From an uncultured Pseudodesulfovibrio sp. (lineage in GTDB: Bacteria > Desulfobacterota > Desulfovibrionia > Desulfovibrionales > Desulfovibrionaceae), in assembly GCF_963662885.1 (NCBI RefSeq), contig NZ_OY760059.1:372001-436000 (forward strand): DNA of 64,000 nt, given 5' to 3'. Below are positions 41,812-50,750 of the stretch, piece after piece. Within the stretch, counting starts at the first letter, position 1. Each line of letters begins with the position of its first letter. The notes under the pieces are model-generated. The model was not told where the DNA came from. It saw only the letters and a list, made by a program, of their open reading frames with translations, and searched no databases. Made by a program: the position numbers and the translations under genes.

Positions 41812-42780
41812 ATGCCCTATTCATCCGTTTTCGTGGCCGGTGCGACCGGGCTCGCCGGCGACGCGATTCTCGAGCGCCTGCTGCTGGACCCGACCGTCGA
41901 AAAGATCGTGGCCACCTGCTTCACCTCCCGCCCCCAGGCGGAAGACCCGCGCCTCGAGTGGCGGCAGGTCGACCTGCGTTCGCCGCAGGACTGCGCACGG
42001 GCCGCAGCGGGCTGCCAGGCCGCGGTCATGGCCGCGGCGGTCACAGGCGGCGCGGCCATGCAGAACGACGAGCCGTGGAAGATGGTCACGGACAACCTGA
42101 TCATGGACACGGCCATGCTCGACGGGTTCCACCTGGCCGGGGTGCAAAAGGTCGTCTTCGTCTCCAGCGCCACCGTGTATCAGGATTTCGCGGGCTTCAT
42201 CTCCGAGGACGAGCTGGACTGGAACCTTGATCCCGCTCCGGCCTATATGGGCGTGGGCTGGGCCAAGCGGTCGGCGGAAAAGCTCTGCCGCTTCTGGCAC
42301 GAAAAGACCGGCATTCGCGTCGCCGTGGCCCGCAGCTCGAACATCTACGGCCCCAGGGCCAAGTTCGACCAAAAAACCGCCAATTTCATCCCGGCCCTGA
42401 TCCGCAAGGCCGAAGACCGCATGGACCCCTTTGAAGTGTGGGGCTCAGGCGACGTCACCCGGGACGTCATCTACAGCAAGGATTTCGGCGAAGCGGTCTA
42501 CCGGCTGCTGATGCATCCGGATATCCTCTTCGACACGTTCAACCTGGGGCACGGCAAGACCGTCACCGTGGAAGAGGTCGTCACCCATGCCCTCCAAGCA
42601 GCCGGACACGAACCTGCCCGAATCAATTACATCGGTGAAAAAACGACGATAATCCACCGGGCTTTGGACTGCACGAAACTCATGGAAACCATCGCCTGGA
42701 CCCCGGGCTGGCCGATCGAGGTCGGCATCGAGGAAACCGCCGCCTGGTGGCGGGAAAACAAGGATACCTGGAAAAAATGA
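41812..42780 (+). CDS. NAD-dependent epimerase-like protein with altered YxxxK motif
   Basis: A 322-residue extended SDR. NAD loop FVAGATGLAGDAIL, FVSSATVYQDFAG and PRAKFDQKTANFIPALI are clear. The catalytic stretch reads YMGVGWAKRSAE, so Lys152 is kept but the Tyr at the YxxxK position is Val148, with a Tyr only at 145. The downstream gene overlaps by 4 nt (ATGA), so it belongs to the operon. It may be a sugar-nucleotide epimerase with a shifted base or an enzyme using a different chemistry. Substrate unknown. Confidence 0.75.
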   Translation: MPYSSVFVAGATGLAGDAILERLLLDPTVEKIVATCFTSRPQAEDPRLEWRQVDLRSPQDCARAAAGCQAAVMAAAVTGGAAMQNDEPWKMVTDNLIMDTAMLDGFHLAGVQKVVFVSSATVYQDFAGFISEDELDWNLDPAPAYMGVGWAKRSAEKLCRFWHEKTGIRVAVARSSNIYGPRAKFDQKTANFIPALIRKAEDRMDPFEVWGSGDVTRDVIYSKDFGEAVYRLLMHPDILFDTFNLGHGKTVTVEEVVTHALQAAGHEPARINYIGEKTTIIHRALDCTKLMETIAWTPGWPIEVGIEETAAWWRENKDTWKK

Positions 42781-43535
42781 AAACGGAAAAACACGACGCC
42801 ATCGTCCTGTCCTCGTCCGCGGAAAAGGACAGCCAGTCCCTGCTCACGGACCAGCTTCTGGAGTCCCCCATTCCCCCGGACGAGCTGCTGGCCAACCTGG
42901 GCCTGTTCCTCACCTCGAAGAACCTCTCGAGAGTGCTGTTCTTCTACGAGATCTATAAAAAAATCGTCAACACCCACGGCGTGATCTGCGAATTCGGCGT
43001 GCGCTGGGGCCAGACCCTGTCCATCCTGTCCGCCCTCCGGGGCATCTTCGAGCCGTTCAACCGGCACCGCAAGATCATCGGGTTCGACACCTTCACCGGA
43101 CTGCGCGGCGTGGGCGAGGAGGACGGCAAGCTCTCGAAAACCGCGGACAACTCCTTTTCGGTGACCGAAGGGTACGAGGAACGTCTGGAGCATATCCTCA
43201 CCCTCCAGGAGGCCCTGAACCCCATTTCCCATTTGAAGAAATTCGAGCTGGTCAAAGGGGACGCCTGCGAGACCATCCCCGCCTATATGAAGCGGCAGCC
43301 GGAGACCCTCATCAGCCTCGCCATCTTCGATTTCGACATCTACAAGCCGACCAAGGCGGCGCTGGAAGCCGTCAAGAGCCGGCTCTACAAGGGCAGCGTC
43401 CTGGTCTTCGACGAACTCTGCGACGACTATTTCCCGGGCGAGACCCAGGCCCTGCTTGAAACGTTCAACCTGTCCGATCTCCGCATCCAGCGGCACCCCA
43501 TGACGGCCAGAGTTTCCTACGCGGTGATAGAATGA
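42777..43535 (+). CDS. TylF/MycF-type SAM-dependent sugar O-methyltransferase
   Basis: A 252-residue protein with the macrocin O-methyltransferase pattern: CEFGVRWGQTLSILSAL (SAM loop), IIGFDTFTGLRG, HLKKFELVKGDACETIPAYM, LAIFDFDIYKPTKAALEAV and VFDELCDDYFPGETQAL. The family methylates sugar hydroxyls, usually metal-dependent. The start ATG overlaps the upstream stop by 4 nt, and its stop overlaps the transketolase subunit start by 4 nt. It likely decorates the sugar made by the operon. Confidence 0.85.
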   Translation: MKTEKHDAIVLSSSAEKDSQSLLTDQLLESPIPPDELLANLGLFLTSKNLSRVLFFYEIYKKIVNTHGVICEFGVRWGQTLSILSALRGIFEPFNRHRKIIGFDTFTGLRGVGEEDGKLSKTADNSFSVTEGYEERLEHILTLQEALNPISHLKKFELVKGDACETIPAYMKRQPETLISLAIFDFDIYKPTKAALEAVKSRLYKGSVLVFDELCDDYFPGETQALLETFNLSDLRIQRHPMTARVSYAVIE

Positions 43536-44314
43536 ACCAACGATGCAAAGACATACGCAAAAACATCGTACGGATATCCCATGACAGCGGCCATGGGCAC
43601 CTGCCGTCCTGTTTTTCCGTCATAGAGATGCTCGTGGCCCTCTACGGCCACATGAACCATTTCCCGGATGATCCGGGCAATCCCGAACGGGACATTTTCC
43701 TCCTGAGCAAAGGGCACGCCGCGCTTGGCCTGTACTGCGTCCTGGCAGATCAGGGGTATTTCTCCGTGGACAACGTGTGCACCTTCGGCGGATTCGGGTC
43801 CACCTTCGGCTGCCACGCGGACCGCACCAAAATTCCGGGAATCGAGGCCTCCACAGGCTCGCTGGGACACGGCATCGGCCTGGCCGTGGGCGTTGCCCAG
43901 GCGGCGAAGATCCGCAAGTCCGGGCAACAGGTCTACGCGCTCGTCGGCGACGGCGAAGCCAACGAAGGCTCGGTCTGGGAAAGCCTGCTCGTGGCCGAAA
44001 GCCTCGGCCTGGACAACCTGACGGTCTTCTACGACGACAACCGTTCGCACAGCAGGGGCCTCCAGATCGGCAACCCGGCGGAAAAACTGGCGGCCTTCGG
44101 CTGCCAGGTCCACGACGTGAACGGCCACGACATCGACGCCATCACGGCCGCACTCCAGGCCGAAACGGACCGCCCCAAGGCCATTGTGGGGCGCACCATC
44201 AAGGGGTTCGGCTCCCGTCTTCTGGCGGACAACCAGCACGAGTGGCACAGAAAATCGCCCAACGACGAGCAGTTGGAAATCATACTGGGAGAGATCGATG
44301 CGGCGGCAGTTTAA
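43532..44314 (+). CDS. Transketolase-like N-terminal (ThDP-binding) subunit
   Basis: A 260-residue half-transketolase. The thiamine-diphosphate motif is GDGEANEGSVWESLLVAESLGLDNLTVFYDDN, with the SHDSGHGHLPSC start, LSKGHAALGLYCVL and SLGHGIGLAVGVAQAAK. The metal-binding GDG..N pattern is intact. It overlaps the methyltransferase gene by 4 nt and the C-terminal subunit gene by 17 nt. Split transketolases in sugar operons transfer two-carbon units and can build branched or longer sugars, so a modified keto sugar is likely the product. Confidence 0.9.
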   Translation: MNQRCKDIRKNIVRISHDSGHGHLPSCFSVIEMLVALYGHMNHFPDDPGNPERDIFLLSKGHAALGLYCVLADQGYFSVDNVCTFGGFGSTFGCHADRTKIPGIEASTGSLGHGIGLAVGVAQAAKIRKSGQQVYALVGDGEANEGSVWESLLVAESLGLDNLTVFYDDNRSHSRGLQIGNPAEKLAAFGCQVHDVNGHDIDAITAALQAETDRPKAIVGRTIKGFGSRLLADNQHEWHRKSPNDEQLEIILGEIDAAAV

Positions 44315-45167
44315 AGACACCATCATGGCCCTGGCCAAGGAGGACGAAAACCTCGTCCTGCTGTTCGGGGACGTCAGCGTATACCTGTTCAACGAATACC
44401 AGCGGCTGTACCCGGATCGTTTCTACAACGTGGGGATCTGCGAAAACACCATCATCGCCATGGCCGCGGGCATGGCCAAGATGGGGTTTCGTCCGTACGT
44501 CCATTCCATCGCGCCCTTCATGACGGAACGCAGCTACGAGCACATCAAGCTCGACGTGGCCTACAACAGGTTCCCGGTCAACATCGTCACCTGCGGCGCC
44601 ACGTTCGACTATGCCTGGGACGGCGCCACCCACCACTGCTACACGGACCTGGAGATACTCCGTATGCTGCCGGGCATGCGCGTCTTCCAGCCCGGGTCCA
44701 CCGCCGAGCTGGACAGCTTCATCCGCAGCACCCACTTCGACGACACCCCGAGCTACTACCGGTTGTCGGACCACCCCCACGACATAGACGTGCGGGGCGT
44801 GCCGGGAAAGGGCGAGGTCATCCGCAACGCGGGTGCCGAGACCACCGTGGTCACGGCCGGGCCGCTCCTGGGCAACGTGGTCGAGGCGTGCAAGGACCTT
44901 CCCGTGAACATCGTCTATTTCGGAACCATCAAGCCCTTTGACGCCGCGGCGCTGGAGCCTTTCCGCGCAGGCCACATCCTGGTGGTCCACGATGCCTACG
45001 GGCTCTACGAATCCGTTGCAGCAGTTCCCGGGCTCGACCTGCATTCGCACCGTCCCGGCGACGCATTCTGCAGCTGCTACGGAACGCTGCCCGAAATACG
45101 CCATTCGCTGAAACTGGACCCCGAGGGCATTCGCGAGGCGGTCAAAGGAGTCATGAACAATGCATGA
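44298..45167 (+). CDS. Transketolase-like C-terminal (pyrimidine-binding/C) subunit
   Basis: A 289-residue partner of the preceding gene. The catalytic Glu segment is NVGICENTIIAMAAGMAKMG, with FRPYVHSIAPFMTERSYEHI and FDYAWDGATHHCYTDLEILRMLPGMRVFQPG. The C-terminal domain includes ETTVVTAGPLLGNVVEAC. Together the two subunits give the full domain complement of a transketolase. The ATG at 44298 overlaps the N-subunit gene by 17 nt, with GGAGAG upstream. An AAAGGAG in its tail serves the next gene. Confidence 0.9.
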   Translation: MRRQFKDTIMALAKEDENLVLLFGDVSVYLFNEYQRLYPDRFYNVGICENTIIAMAAGMAKMGFRPYVHSIAPFMTERSYEHIKLDVAYNRFPVNIVTCGATFDYAWDGATHHCYTDLEILRMLPGMRVFQPGSTAELDSFIRSTHFDDTPSYYRLSDHPHDIDVRGVPGKGEVIRNAGAETTVVTAGPLLGNVVEACKDLPVNIVYFGTIKPFDAAALEPFRAGHILVVHDAYGLYESVAAVPGLDLHSHRPGDAFCSCYGTLPEIRHSLKLDPEGIREAVKGVMNNA

Positions 45168-46125
45168 ATTTTATAAGAACGTGCCGGTGACCGTTACCGG
45201 CGGCACCGGCTTCGTGGGCTCGCATTTCGCCAAGGCCCTGGCCGAGGCCGGAGCCGACGTCACCGTGGTCCGCCACAAACGGGACATGCCTTTCGACATA
45301 GAGGGCGTGAAGTTCGTGGAAGCCGATCTCTGCGACCGGGAGCAGGCCTGCAAGGCGCTTGAGGGAGCCCGGTACGTGTTCCACGCGGCGGGCGCGGTCT
45401 CCGCGGCCGGGACCACGACCACCAACCCCACCTCCGCCATCACGGAGAACCTGGTCCTCACGGCCCGGACCCTGGAAGCGGCAAGCACCGCCAAGGTGGA
45501 GCGTTGCCTGATCTTTTCCAGCGGAACCACGGCCTACCCGCTGACCGACCACCCAGTGACCGAGGACGAGATGTGGGGCGCACCGCCGCCGGACGTCTAC
45601 TTCGGCTATGGCTGGATGCGCCGTTACCTCGAGCTGCTCGGCCAGTTCACCGCCCAAAAGGGCGGCGTGGACATCGCCATCTGCCGCCCCACCGCCGTGT
45701 ACGGTCGTTACGACGACTTCAACCTGAAGACCTGCCACGTGGTCCCCGCGCTCATCAACAGGGCCGTGGCGGGCGACTCTCCGCTGGAGGTCTGGGGAAC
45801 CGGCGATGAGATGCGGGACTTCCTGCACATCACGGACCTGGTTCGCGGCTGCATGCTCCTGCTGATGAAAAAGGCGGACTGCACGCCGATCAACATCGGC
45901 TACGGCTCGGTGGTGACCATCCGCGATATCGCGGAGATAGTCATGCGCGCCGCAGGCCGCAGCGAAGCGGACATCAAGTTCGACCCGGACAAGCCGACCA
46001 CCATCGCCAAGCGGCTGGTCAACACGGACAAGGCCCGCGAGCTGCTCGGCTTCGAACCCGCCGTCACCCTGGAGGAAGGCCTCACGGACGTGGTGCGCTG
46101 GTTCAAGGGGGTCCGCGGTCAATGA
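45160..46125 (+). CDS. NAD-dependent epimerase-like protein with Lys-to-Arg catalytic site
   Basis: A 321-residue extended SDR: VTVTGGTGFVGSHFAKAL, VFHAAGAVSAAGTTTTNPTSAI, LIFSSGTTAYPL, PTAVYGRYDDFNLKTCHVVPALI. The catalytic stretch is YFGYGWMRRYLE: Tyr150 is at the expected place but the Lys is Arg154. The ATG at 45160 has AAAGGAG 9 nt upstream and overlaps the transketolase C-subunit stop. It may be a sugar epimerase/reductase whose acid-base pair is changed. Activity needs testing. Confidence 0.75.
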   Translation: MHEFYKNVPVTVTGGTGFVGSHFAKALAEAGADVTVVRHKRDMPFDIEGVKFVEADLCDREQACKALEGARYVFHAAGAVSAAGTTTTNPTSAITENLVLTARTLEAASTAKVERCLIFSSGTTAYPLTDHPVTEDEMWGAPPPDVYFGYGWMRRYLELLGQFTAQKGGVDIAICRPTAVYGRYDDFNLKTCHVVPALINRAVAGDSPLEVWGTGDEMRDFLHITDLVRGCMLLLMKKADCTPINIGYGSVVTIRDIAEIVMRAAGRSEADIKFDPDKPTTIAKRLVNTDKARELLGFEPAVTLEEGLTDVVRWFKGVRGQ

Positions 46126-47042
46126 GCGGAAAGGACGGAGTGACGATTCGCCGGAGCACTCCGGAGGACATTCCGGGGATCATGAACCTGATCAATACCC
46201 GGTGGCCGCCTTTCAAGCCGGCTTCGCACTACCAATGGCTCTTCTATGACACCCCCACGCCCACCACAGTGGTTTGCGCGGAACACCGCGAAAACATCGT
46301 GGGCCTGTTCGCGCTGCACGAGCGGCAATTGCAGTCCGGCGAACTGTGCGGAACGGCCGGGGCGCTCGTCATCGAAGACGACTACCGGGGCATGGGCCTC
46401 TTCAAGGCGCTCGGCGACGAGGCGTGCGCCTTGTCGCCGCACCTCGACGTCCTGTGCAGCGTGGCCAATCCCTACGGAGGCAACGCCCTGGCCAAGAACT
46501 TCGGCTACCAGGATTTCGGCGCCGTGGTGACCATGACCCGCCCGGTCGCCGCGGACGATCCCTCTGAAGGCGTGTCGCTGGAAAAGGTATCCTCGAGCAC
46601 CGTTTTCGACGGAGACATTGCCCTGCCTCCGGGCACCACGGGCTTCACCGCCTCGGCGGCGTATCAGGGATGGCGTTACGGCAGCGGGAACAGGTACGCT
46701 TTTTACAAATCAACCGGCCAGGATACTTCCTATATCATTCTTAAGCTGTTCCCCAAGAATGACGATGAGACCATGGTGGGAGACATCATGGGCATCTTTG
46801 CCCGGGACTGGGACCCCAGGCGCATCGTGGAACTCATCCGCTCCACGGTGGCGGCGTCGGCCCGTCTGGGCGTTCGGGAAGTTTACGCCTGGGCCGGGCC
46901 CGAAGATCCCTATGCCCCACTGCTCGCAGAGGCCGGTTTTACGCCCAGGGAACAGCCTGAACGCCGACTCTGCGTTTTGCCCCTTGAGAACAAAACATTG
47001 CTGGGCCCATGGCACGTGACCATGAGCGATTCCATGCGATGA
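46122..47042 (+). CDS. GNAT-family N-acetyltransferase-like protein
   Basis: A 306-residue protein. The N-terminal GNAT core is seen as VTIRRSTPEDIPGIMNLIN, LCGTAGALVIEDDYRGMGLFKALGDEAC (acetyl-CoA loop region RGMG), and a second GNAT-like half (GDIMGIFARDWDPRRIVELI). It overlaps the upstream epimerase gene by 4 nt (ATGA). It could acylate an amino sugar in the pathway. Substrate and whether both halves are active are unknown. Confidence 0.75.
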   Translation: MSGKDGVTIRRSTPEDIPGIMNLINTRWPPFKPASHYQWLFYDTPTPTTVVCAEHRENIVGLFALHERQLQSGELCGTAGALVIEDDYRGMGLFKALGDEACALSPHLDVLCSVANPYGGNALAKNFGYQDFGAVVTMTRPVAADDPSEGVSLEKVSSSTVFDGDIALPPGTTGFTASAAYQGWRYGSGNRYAFYKSTGQDTSYIILKLFPKNDDETMVGDIMGIFARDWDPRRIVELIRSTVAASARLGVREVYAWAGPEDPYAPLLAEAGFTPREQPERRLCVLPLENKTLLGPWHVTMSDSMR

Positions 47043-47061
47043 GGTCGAGGAAGGTGCCCCG

Positions 47062-48402
47062 ATGAAATTTACGCTTGTCAGCCCTCCGAACCCGGACAAT
47101 ACCGGAACGTTTCGCCCGCCGGTCGCTCTTGCGACCATGGCCGCGGTCTGCCGCGACCGAGGACACGAACCCCTGATCTATGATTTCGAAGCCATGAAAC
47201 TGACCTCGGCCACGGAAATGGCCGAACTGCTCCTGGCCGACGAACCGGACGTGGTGGGGTTCAGCTGCATGACGCCCCGGTATCCCATCGCCGTCCGCAC
47301 CGCAGAAGAAATCAAGAAACGCAGCCCGGAAACGGTCGTCGTCATGGGAGGCGTGCACATCTCCGGCGATCCCGAAGGCTCCCTCCGCAGCCCGGCCATC
47401 GACTACATCGTGGTCGGCGAGGGCGAGTATCCCACGGTGGAGTTGCTCGACGCGCTGGAACAGGGGTTGTCCACCGACGACATTCCCAATGTGGGCCGGA
47501 TGATCGACGGTGTGCCGCATATCCAGCCGGTCCGGCCGTTCATCGCGGACCTCGACGAGCTGCCCTTCCCGGCCTACGACCTGCTGCCCCTCGACCTCTA
47601 CCTCGACGACGAACTGTTCATCGACCGCTACATGGGCGTGATGACGTCGCGCGGCTGCGCCTGGAACTGCATTTTCTGCGCGTCCAACACCATCTGGAAA
47701 CGGAAGGTCCGGTTCCATTCCGCCAAACGCGTCGTGGACGAACTGGAAGAGCTGGTCACCAGATTCGGCATCCGGGAATTCTATTTCTACGACGACAACT
47801 TCACGGTCAACAGGAAGCGGACCCTGGCCATCTGCGACGACATCATCCGGCGCGGGCTGAATATCCGCTTCTTCATCGCCCTCCGGGCCGACACCACGGA
47901 CTTCGAGGTGGTCACGGCCCTGAAGAACGCCGGATGTTTCATCGCCTGGCTCGGGGTCGAGTCCGGCGACGACGAGATCCTCAAGGTCATCGGCAAGGGT
48001 GTGACCAGAGAGCACATCATCGCCGCTTCGGACGTGCTCCGGGAAGTCGGACTCCCGTTTTTCGCCTCCTATATCTTCGGGCATCCCGGCGACACCGAAG
48101 AGACCATCGAGCGGACCATGGAAGTGGCCCGGCGGGTGGATGCCAACTACTCCAAGTTCTTCATCGCCATCCCCTATCCCGGCACCAAGCTGCACGCGCT
48201 GGCCGTGGAACGCGAACTGATCGTGCCGGATGATTCCAGGGACCTTTCCCGATACCACACCTACCAGAACGTAGTGGCGAACTTCTCGACCCTGAGCGAC
48301 GAGGAACTGATGGCCCGTCAGACTTCGGCCTACGAAGAATTCGATCTGCGGAAAAAGCCCGTCGCTCCCCCGACATCCCACCCCAACCAAGCCCAAAAAT
48401 GA
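47062..48402 (+). CDS. B12-binding-domain radical SAM protein (1)
   Basis: A 446-residue protein. N-terminal B12-binding-type Rossmann domain (FRPPVALATMAAVCRDRGH, DVVGFSCMTPRYPIA, VVVMGGVHISGDPEG) and radical SAM domain with CAWNCIFC, FYFYDDNFTVNRKRTL and AWLGVESGDDEILKVIGKG. The DxHxGG cobalamin-His motif is not clear, so B12 binding is likely only by family. A second such gene follows after 15 bases. In sugar loci these enzymes can perform C-methylation, dehydrogenation or epimerisation of sugars. Confidence 0.85.
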   Translation: MKFTLVSPPNPDNTGTFRPPVALATMAAVCRDRGHEPLIYDFEAMKLTSATEMAELLLADEPDVVGFSCMTPRYPIAVRTAEEIKKRSPETVVVMGGVHISGDPEGSLRSPAIDYIVVGEGEYPTVELLDALEQGLSTDDIPNVGRMIDGVPHIQPVRPFIADLDELPFPAYDLLPLDLYLDDELFIDRYMGVMTSRGCAWNCIFCASNTIWKRKVRFHSAKRVVDELEELVTRFGIREFYFYDDNFTVNRKRTLAICDDIIRRGLNIRFFIALRADTTDFEVVTALKNAGCFIAWLGVESGDDEILKVIGKGVTREHIIAASDVLREVGLPFFASYIFGHPGDTEETIERTMEVARRVDANYSKFFIAIPYPGTKLHALAVERELIVPDDSRDLSRYHTYQNVVANFSTLSDEELMARQTSAYEEFDLRKKPVAPPTSHPNQAQK

Positions 48403-48417
48403 GGATGGTGGTCAATC

Positions 48418-49734
48418 ATGCATTCTGTTGAATTCGTCGTATCCACCTGGCATTACTTCGCCAATCCGTTCAAATTGCACCCATTGAACGAGCTTTATCT
48501 GGCCACAGTGCTGGAAGACCGCCTCGGTTCGGCGGTTCAGGTGGGCGTGTCCGATCTGCGGGCGGCCCGCAAGGAAAACTCCACGCTGGACGATTGCATC
48601 GACAGCATCCCCGAGCGGGACATGTACGTTCACTGGATCGCCAAGACCGGAGATTCCGTGGAGGTGGCCGCCATCGTCCATCGGCTGCGCCAGCGCTTCC
48701 CCAAGGCCAAACACGTGGGCGGGGGCGTACACGTGGAGACATTCCAGGAAGAATCCCTCAAGGTCTTCGACGCGATCGTGGTCGGACCGGGCGAGGAGTC
48801 GTTGCAGAAGGCCGTCCTGGACGCGGCCGACAAGAAACTCCAGCAACGCTATGCATCCCGCTGGCAGGATGTCGATTTCAACGACTACCCGTTCCCCAAA
48901 CGCGAGTTCCTGCCCGAATCCGCGATCATGAACACTGCGCTGTTCGAAAAATACGGCGGAATGCCGTCCACCTCGGTCATGTTCTCCAGGGGCTGCAACT
49001 TCAACTGCGCCTACTGCTATTGCAACATCCCGCACTTCATCCAGCTGCGCAGCCCGGAAAACATCACCAGGGAAGTGGAATACCTCAAGGCCAATTACGG
49101 GCTGACCGCGGTCAACCTCCGGGATGAAATAGCCATCCCGCTTTCCCGCAAACACGCCCTGGCCCGCATGGAGGCCCTGGCCGACTGCAACGTCGCCTGG
49201 CGGGGCCAGACCCGCGTGGGCCTCGACCGCGACATTCTGAAGACGGCCAGCGAATCGGGATGCGTGGAGCTGGCCATCGGCGTGGAGAGCGTGTCCACGA
49301 CCGCCCTGGAAATCGTGGACAAACAGATCAACCTCGATCAGGTCCGCGACTTCATCGCCAATGCCCACGACTTCAACATCAAGATCAAGATGTGCCTGAT
49401 CATGGGCCTCCCCGGGGAGCCGCGCGACATCCTGGAGCGCACCAAGGCCTTCATCGAGGAGACCACTCCGGACTACGTCAACGTCTCCGGTTTCGACCCC
49501 ATGCCCGGTTCCCACGTCTTCCGGGACCCCAAGAAGTTCGGTATCAAGACGATCAACACGGACTGGGAAAAGCACGCCCACCTGCTCTTCCGTTTTTCGG
49601 ACCAGGAGCATTTCGGCCTGCCCTTTGAATTCGAAGAAAACGCGCCGTGGGGCAAGGCCTTCTCGCGAGAGGAAATCATGGCCAACCTGCTGGACCTGCA
49701 AGGGTACCTGCGCGAAAACAACATGTGTTACTAA
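48418..49734 (+). CDS. B12-binding-domain radical SAM protein (2)
   Basis: A 438-residue protein with the same layout: N-terminal domain (HPLNELYLATVLEDRLG, VGGGVHVETFQEESLKVFDAIVVG), radical SAM cluster motif GCNFNCAYCYCN, CVELAIGVESVSTTALEIVD and the tail LIMGLPGEPRDILERTKAF. It shares little sequence with the preceding paralogue, so the two probably act on different steps. Fifteen bases separate the genes. It is followed by an SDR gene in the same operon. Confidence 0.85.
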   Translation: MHSVEFVVSTWHYFANPFKLHPLNELYLATVLEDRLGSAVQVGVSDLRAARKENSTLDDCIDSIPERDMYVHWIAKTGDSVEVAAIVHRLRQRFPKAKHVGGGVHVETFQEESLKVFDAIVVGPGEESLQKAVLDAADKKLQQRYASRWQDVDFNDYPFPKREFLPESAIMNTALFEKYGGMPSTSVMFSRGCNFNCAYCYCNIPHFIQLRSPENITREVEYLKANYGLTAVNLRDEIAIPLSRKHALARMEALADCNVAWRGQTRVGLDRDILKTASESGCVELAIGVESVSTTALEIVDKQINLDQVRDFIANAHDFNIKIKMCLIMGLPGEPRDILERTKAFIEETTPDYVNVSGFDPMPGSHVFRDPKKFGIKTINTDWEKHAHLLFRFSDQEHFGLPFEFEENAPWGKAFSREEIMANLLDLQGYLRENNMCY

Positions 49735-49753
49735 ACAGATAAGAGAGAATATC

Positions 49754-50746
49754 ATGCTTGAAGCAGACATACTGAATTACCTGAAGGGAAAGAGCGCCTG
49801 CGTCACCGGCGGCACCGGACTCATCGGCCGGCAGGTGACCAGCCTCCTCTGCGATGCCGGGGCCGACGTCAGGGTCGTCTCCCTGGATGACATCGTCGTG
49901 GACGAGCGGGCCGAACACGTCAAAGCCGACCTCACCGAACTGTCCACCTGCAAGGACATCCTTCAGGGCATGGACCTGGTCTTCCACCTGGCGGGCATCA
50001 AGGGGTCGATCGACGTGACCATCAACAAGCCGGCCAGCCATTTCGTCCCGGCCCTGATGTTCAACACCAACGTGCTGGAGGCCAGCCGCCTGAACAAGGT
50101 GGAGAAGCTCGTCTACACCTCCTCCATCGGCGCATACAGCAGCGCCGAGGTCTTTGTTGAAGGCAAAAACGAGGACGGCCCGCCCATGGATTTCTATGCC
50201 GGTTGGGGCAAGCGCATGGCGGAGTTCCAGATCCAGACCTACAAGATCCAGTACGGCATGGACAACTACTCGGTGGTGCGGCCCTGCAACGTGTACGGCC
50301 CCGGTGACAATTTCGACCCGGACAACGCCATGGTCATCCCCACCCTGATGCACCGCATCCGGTCCGGCATGGACCCCGTGCTGGTCTGGGGCGACGGATC
50401 GGCCATCCGCGACTTCGCCTTCAGCCGCGACGTGGCCATCGGGACCATCCAGGCCCTGTACTACGGCACCGGGGACTCGCCCTACCTGAACCTGGGCAGC
50501 GGCGAGGGCTACTCGATCAGGGAGCTGGTGGAGACGCTACAGGAAGTGGTCGAGTTCACGCCCTTCTTCGACACCTCCAAGCCCTCGGGTTTCCCGCGCC
50601 GGGTCATGGACGTCAGCCTGTCCCGCGAGCGCATCCACTTCAACCCGCAGACCTCGCTCAAGCAGGGACTTCAGGAGACCTGGGACTGGTACATGCAGAA
50701 CGAGGACGAGTACAAACACAAGCAGAACTATTTCGTTTCGGAGTAA
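49754..50746 (+). CDS. NAD-dependent epimerase-like protein with displaced catalytic Tyr
   Basis: A 330-residue extended SDR: ACVTGGTGLIGRQVTSLL, VFHLAGIKGSIDVTINKP, YTSSIGAYSS, RPCNVYGPGDNFDPDNAMVIP. The catalytic stretch is FYAGWGKRMAE: Lys153 is kept but the YxxxK Tyr position is Ala149, with Tyr148 one residue earlier. The true start at 49754 (MLEADILNYL) is chosen; a longer frame would run through the upstream gene. The shift may be tolerated, or the protein may have changed chemistry. Substrate unknown. Confidence 0.75.
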   Translation: MLEADILNYLKGKSACVTGGTGLIGRQVTSLLCDAGADVRVVSLDDIVVDERAEHVKADLTELSTCKDILQGMDLVFHLAGIKGSIDVTINKPASHFVPALMFNTNVLEASRLNKVEKLVYTSSIGAYSSAEVFVEGKNEDGPPMDFYAGWGKRMAEFQIQTYKIQYGMDNYSVVRPCNVYGPGDNFDPDNAMVIPTLMHRIRSGMDPVLVWGDGSAIRDFAFSRDVAIGTIQALYYGTGDSPYLNLGSGEGYSIRELVETLQEVVEFTPFFDTSKPSGFPRRVMDVSLSRERIHFNPQTSLKQGLQETWDWYMQNEDEYKHKQNYFVSE

Positions 50747-50750
50747 TCCA

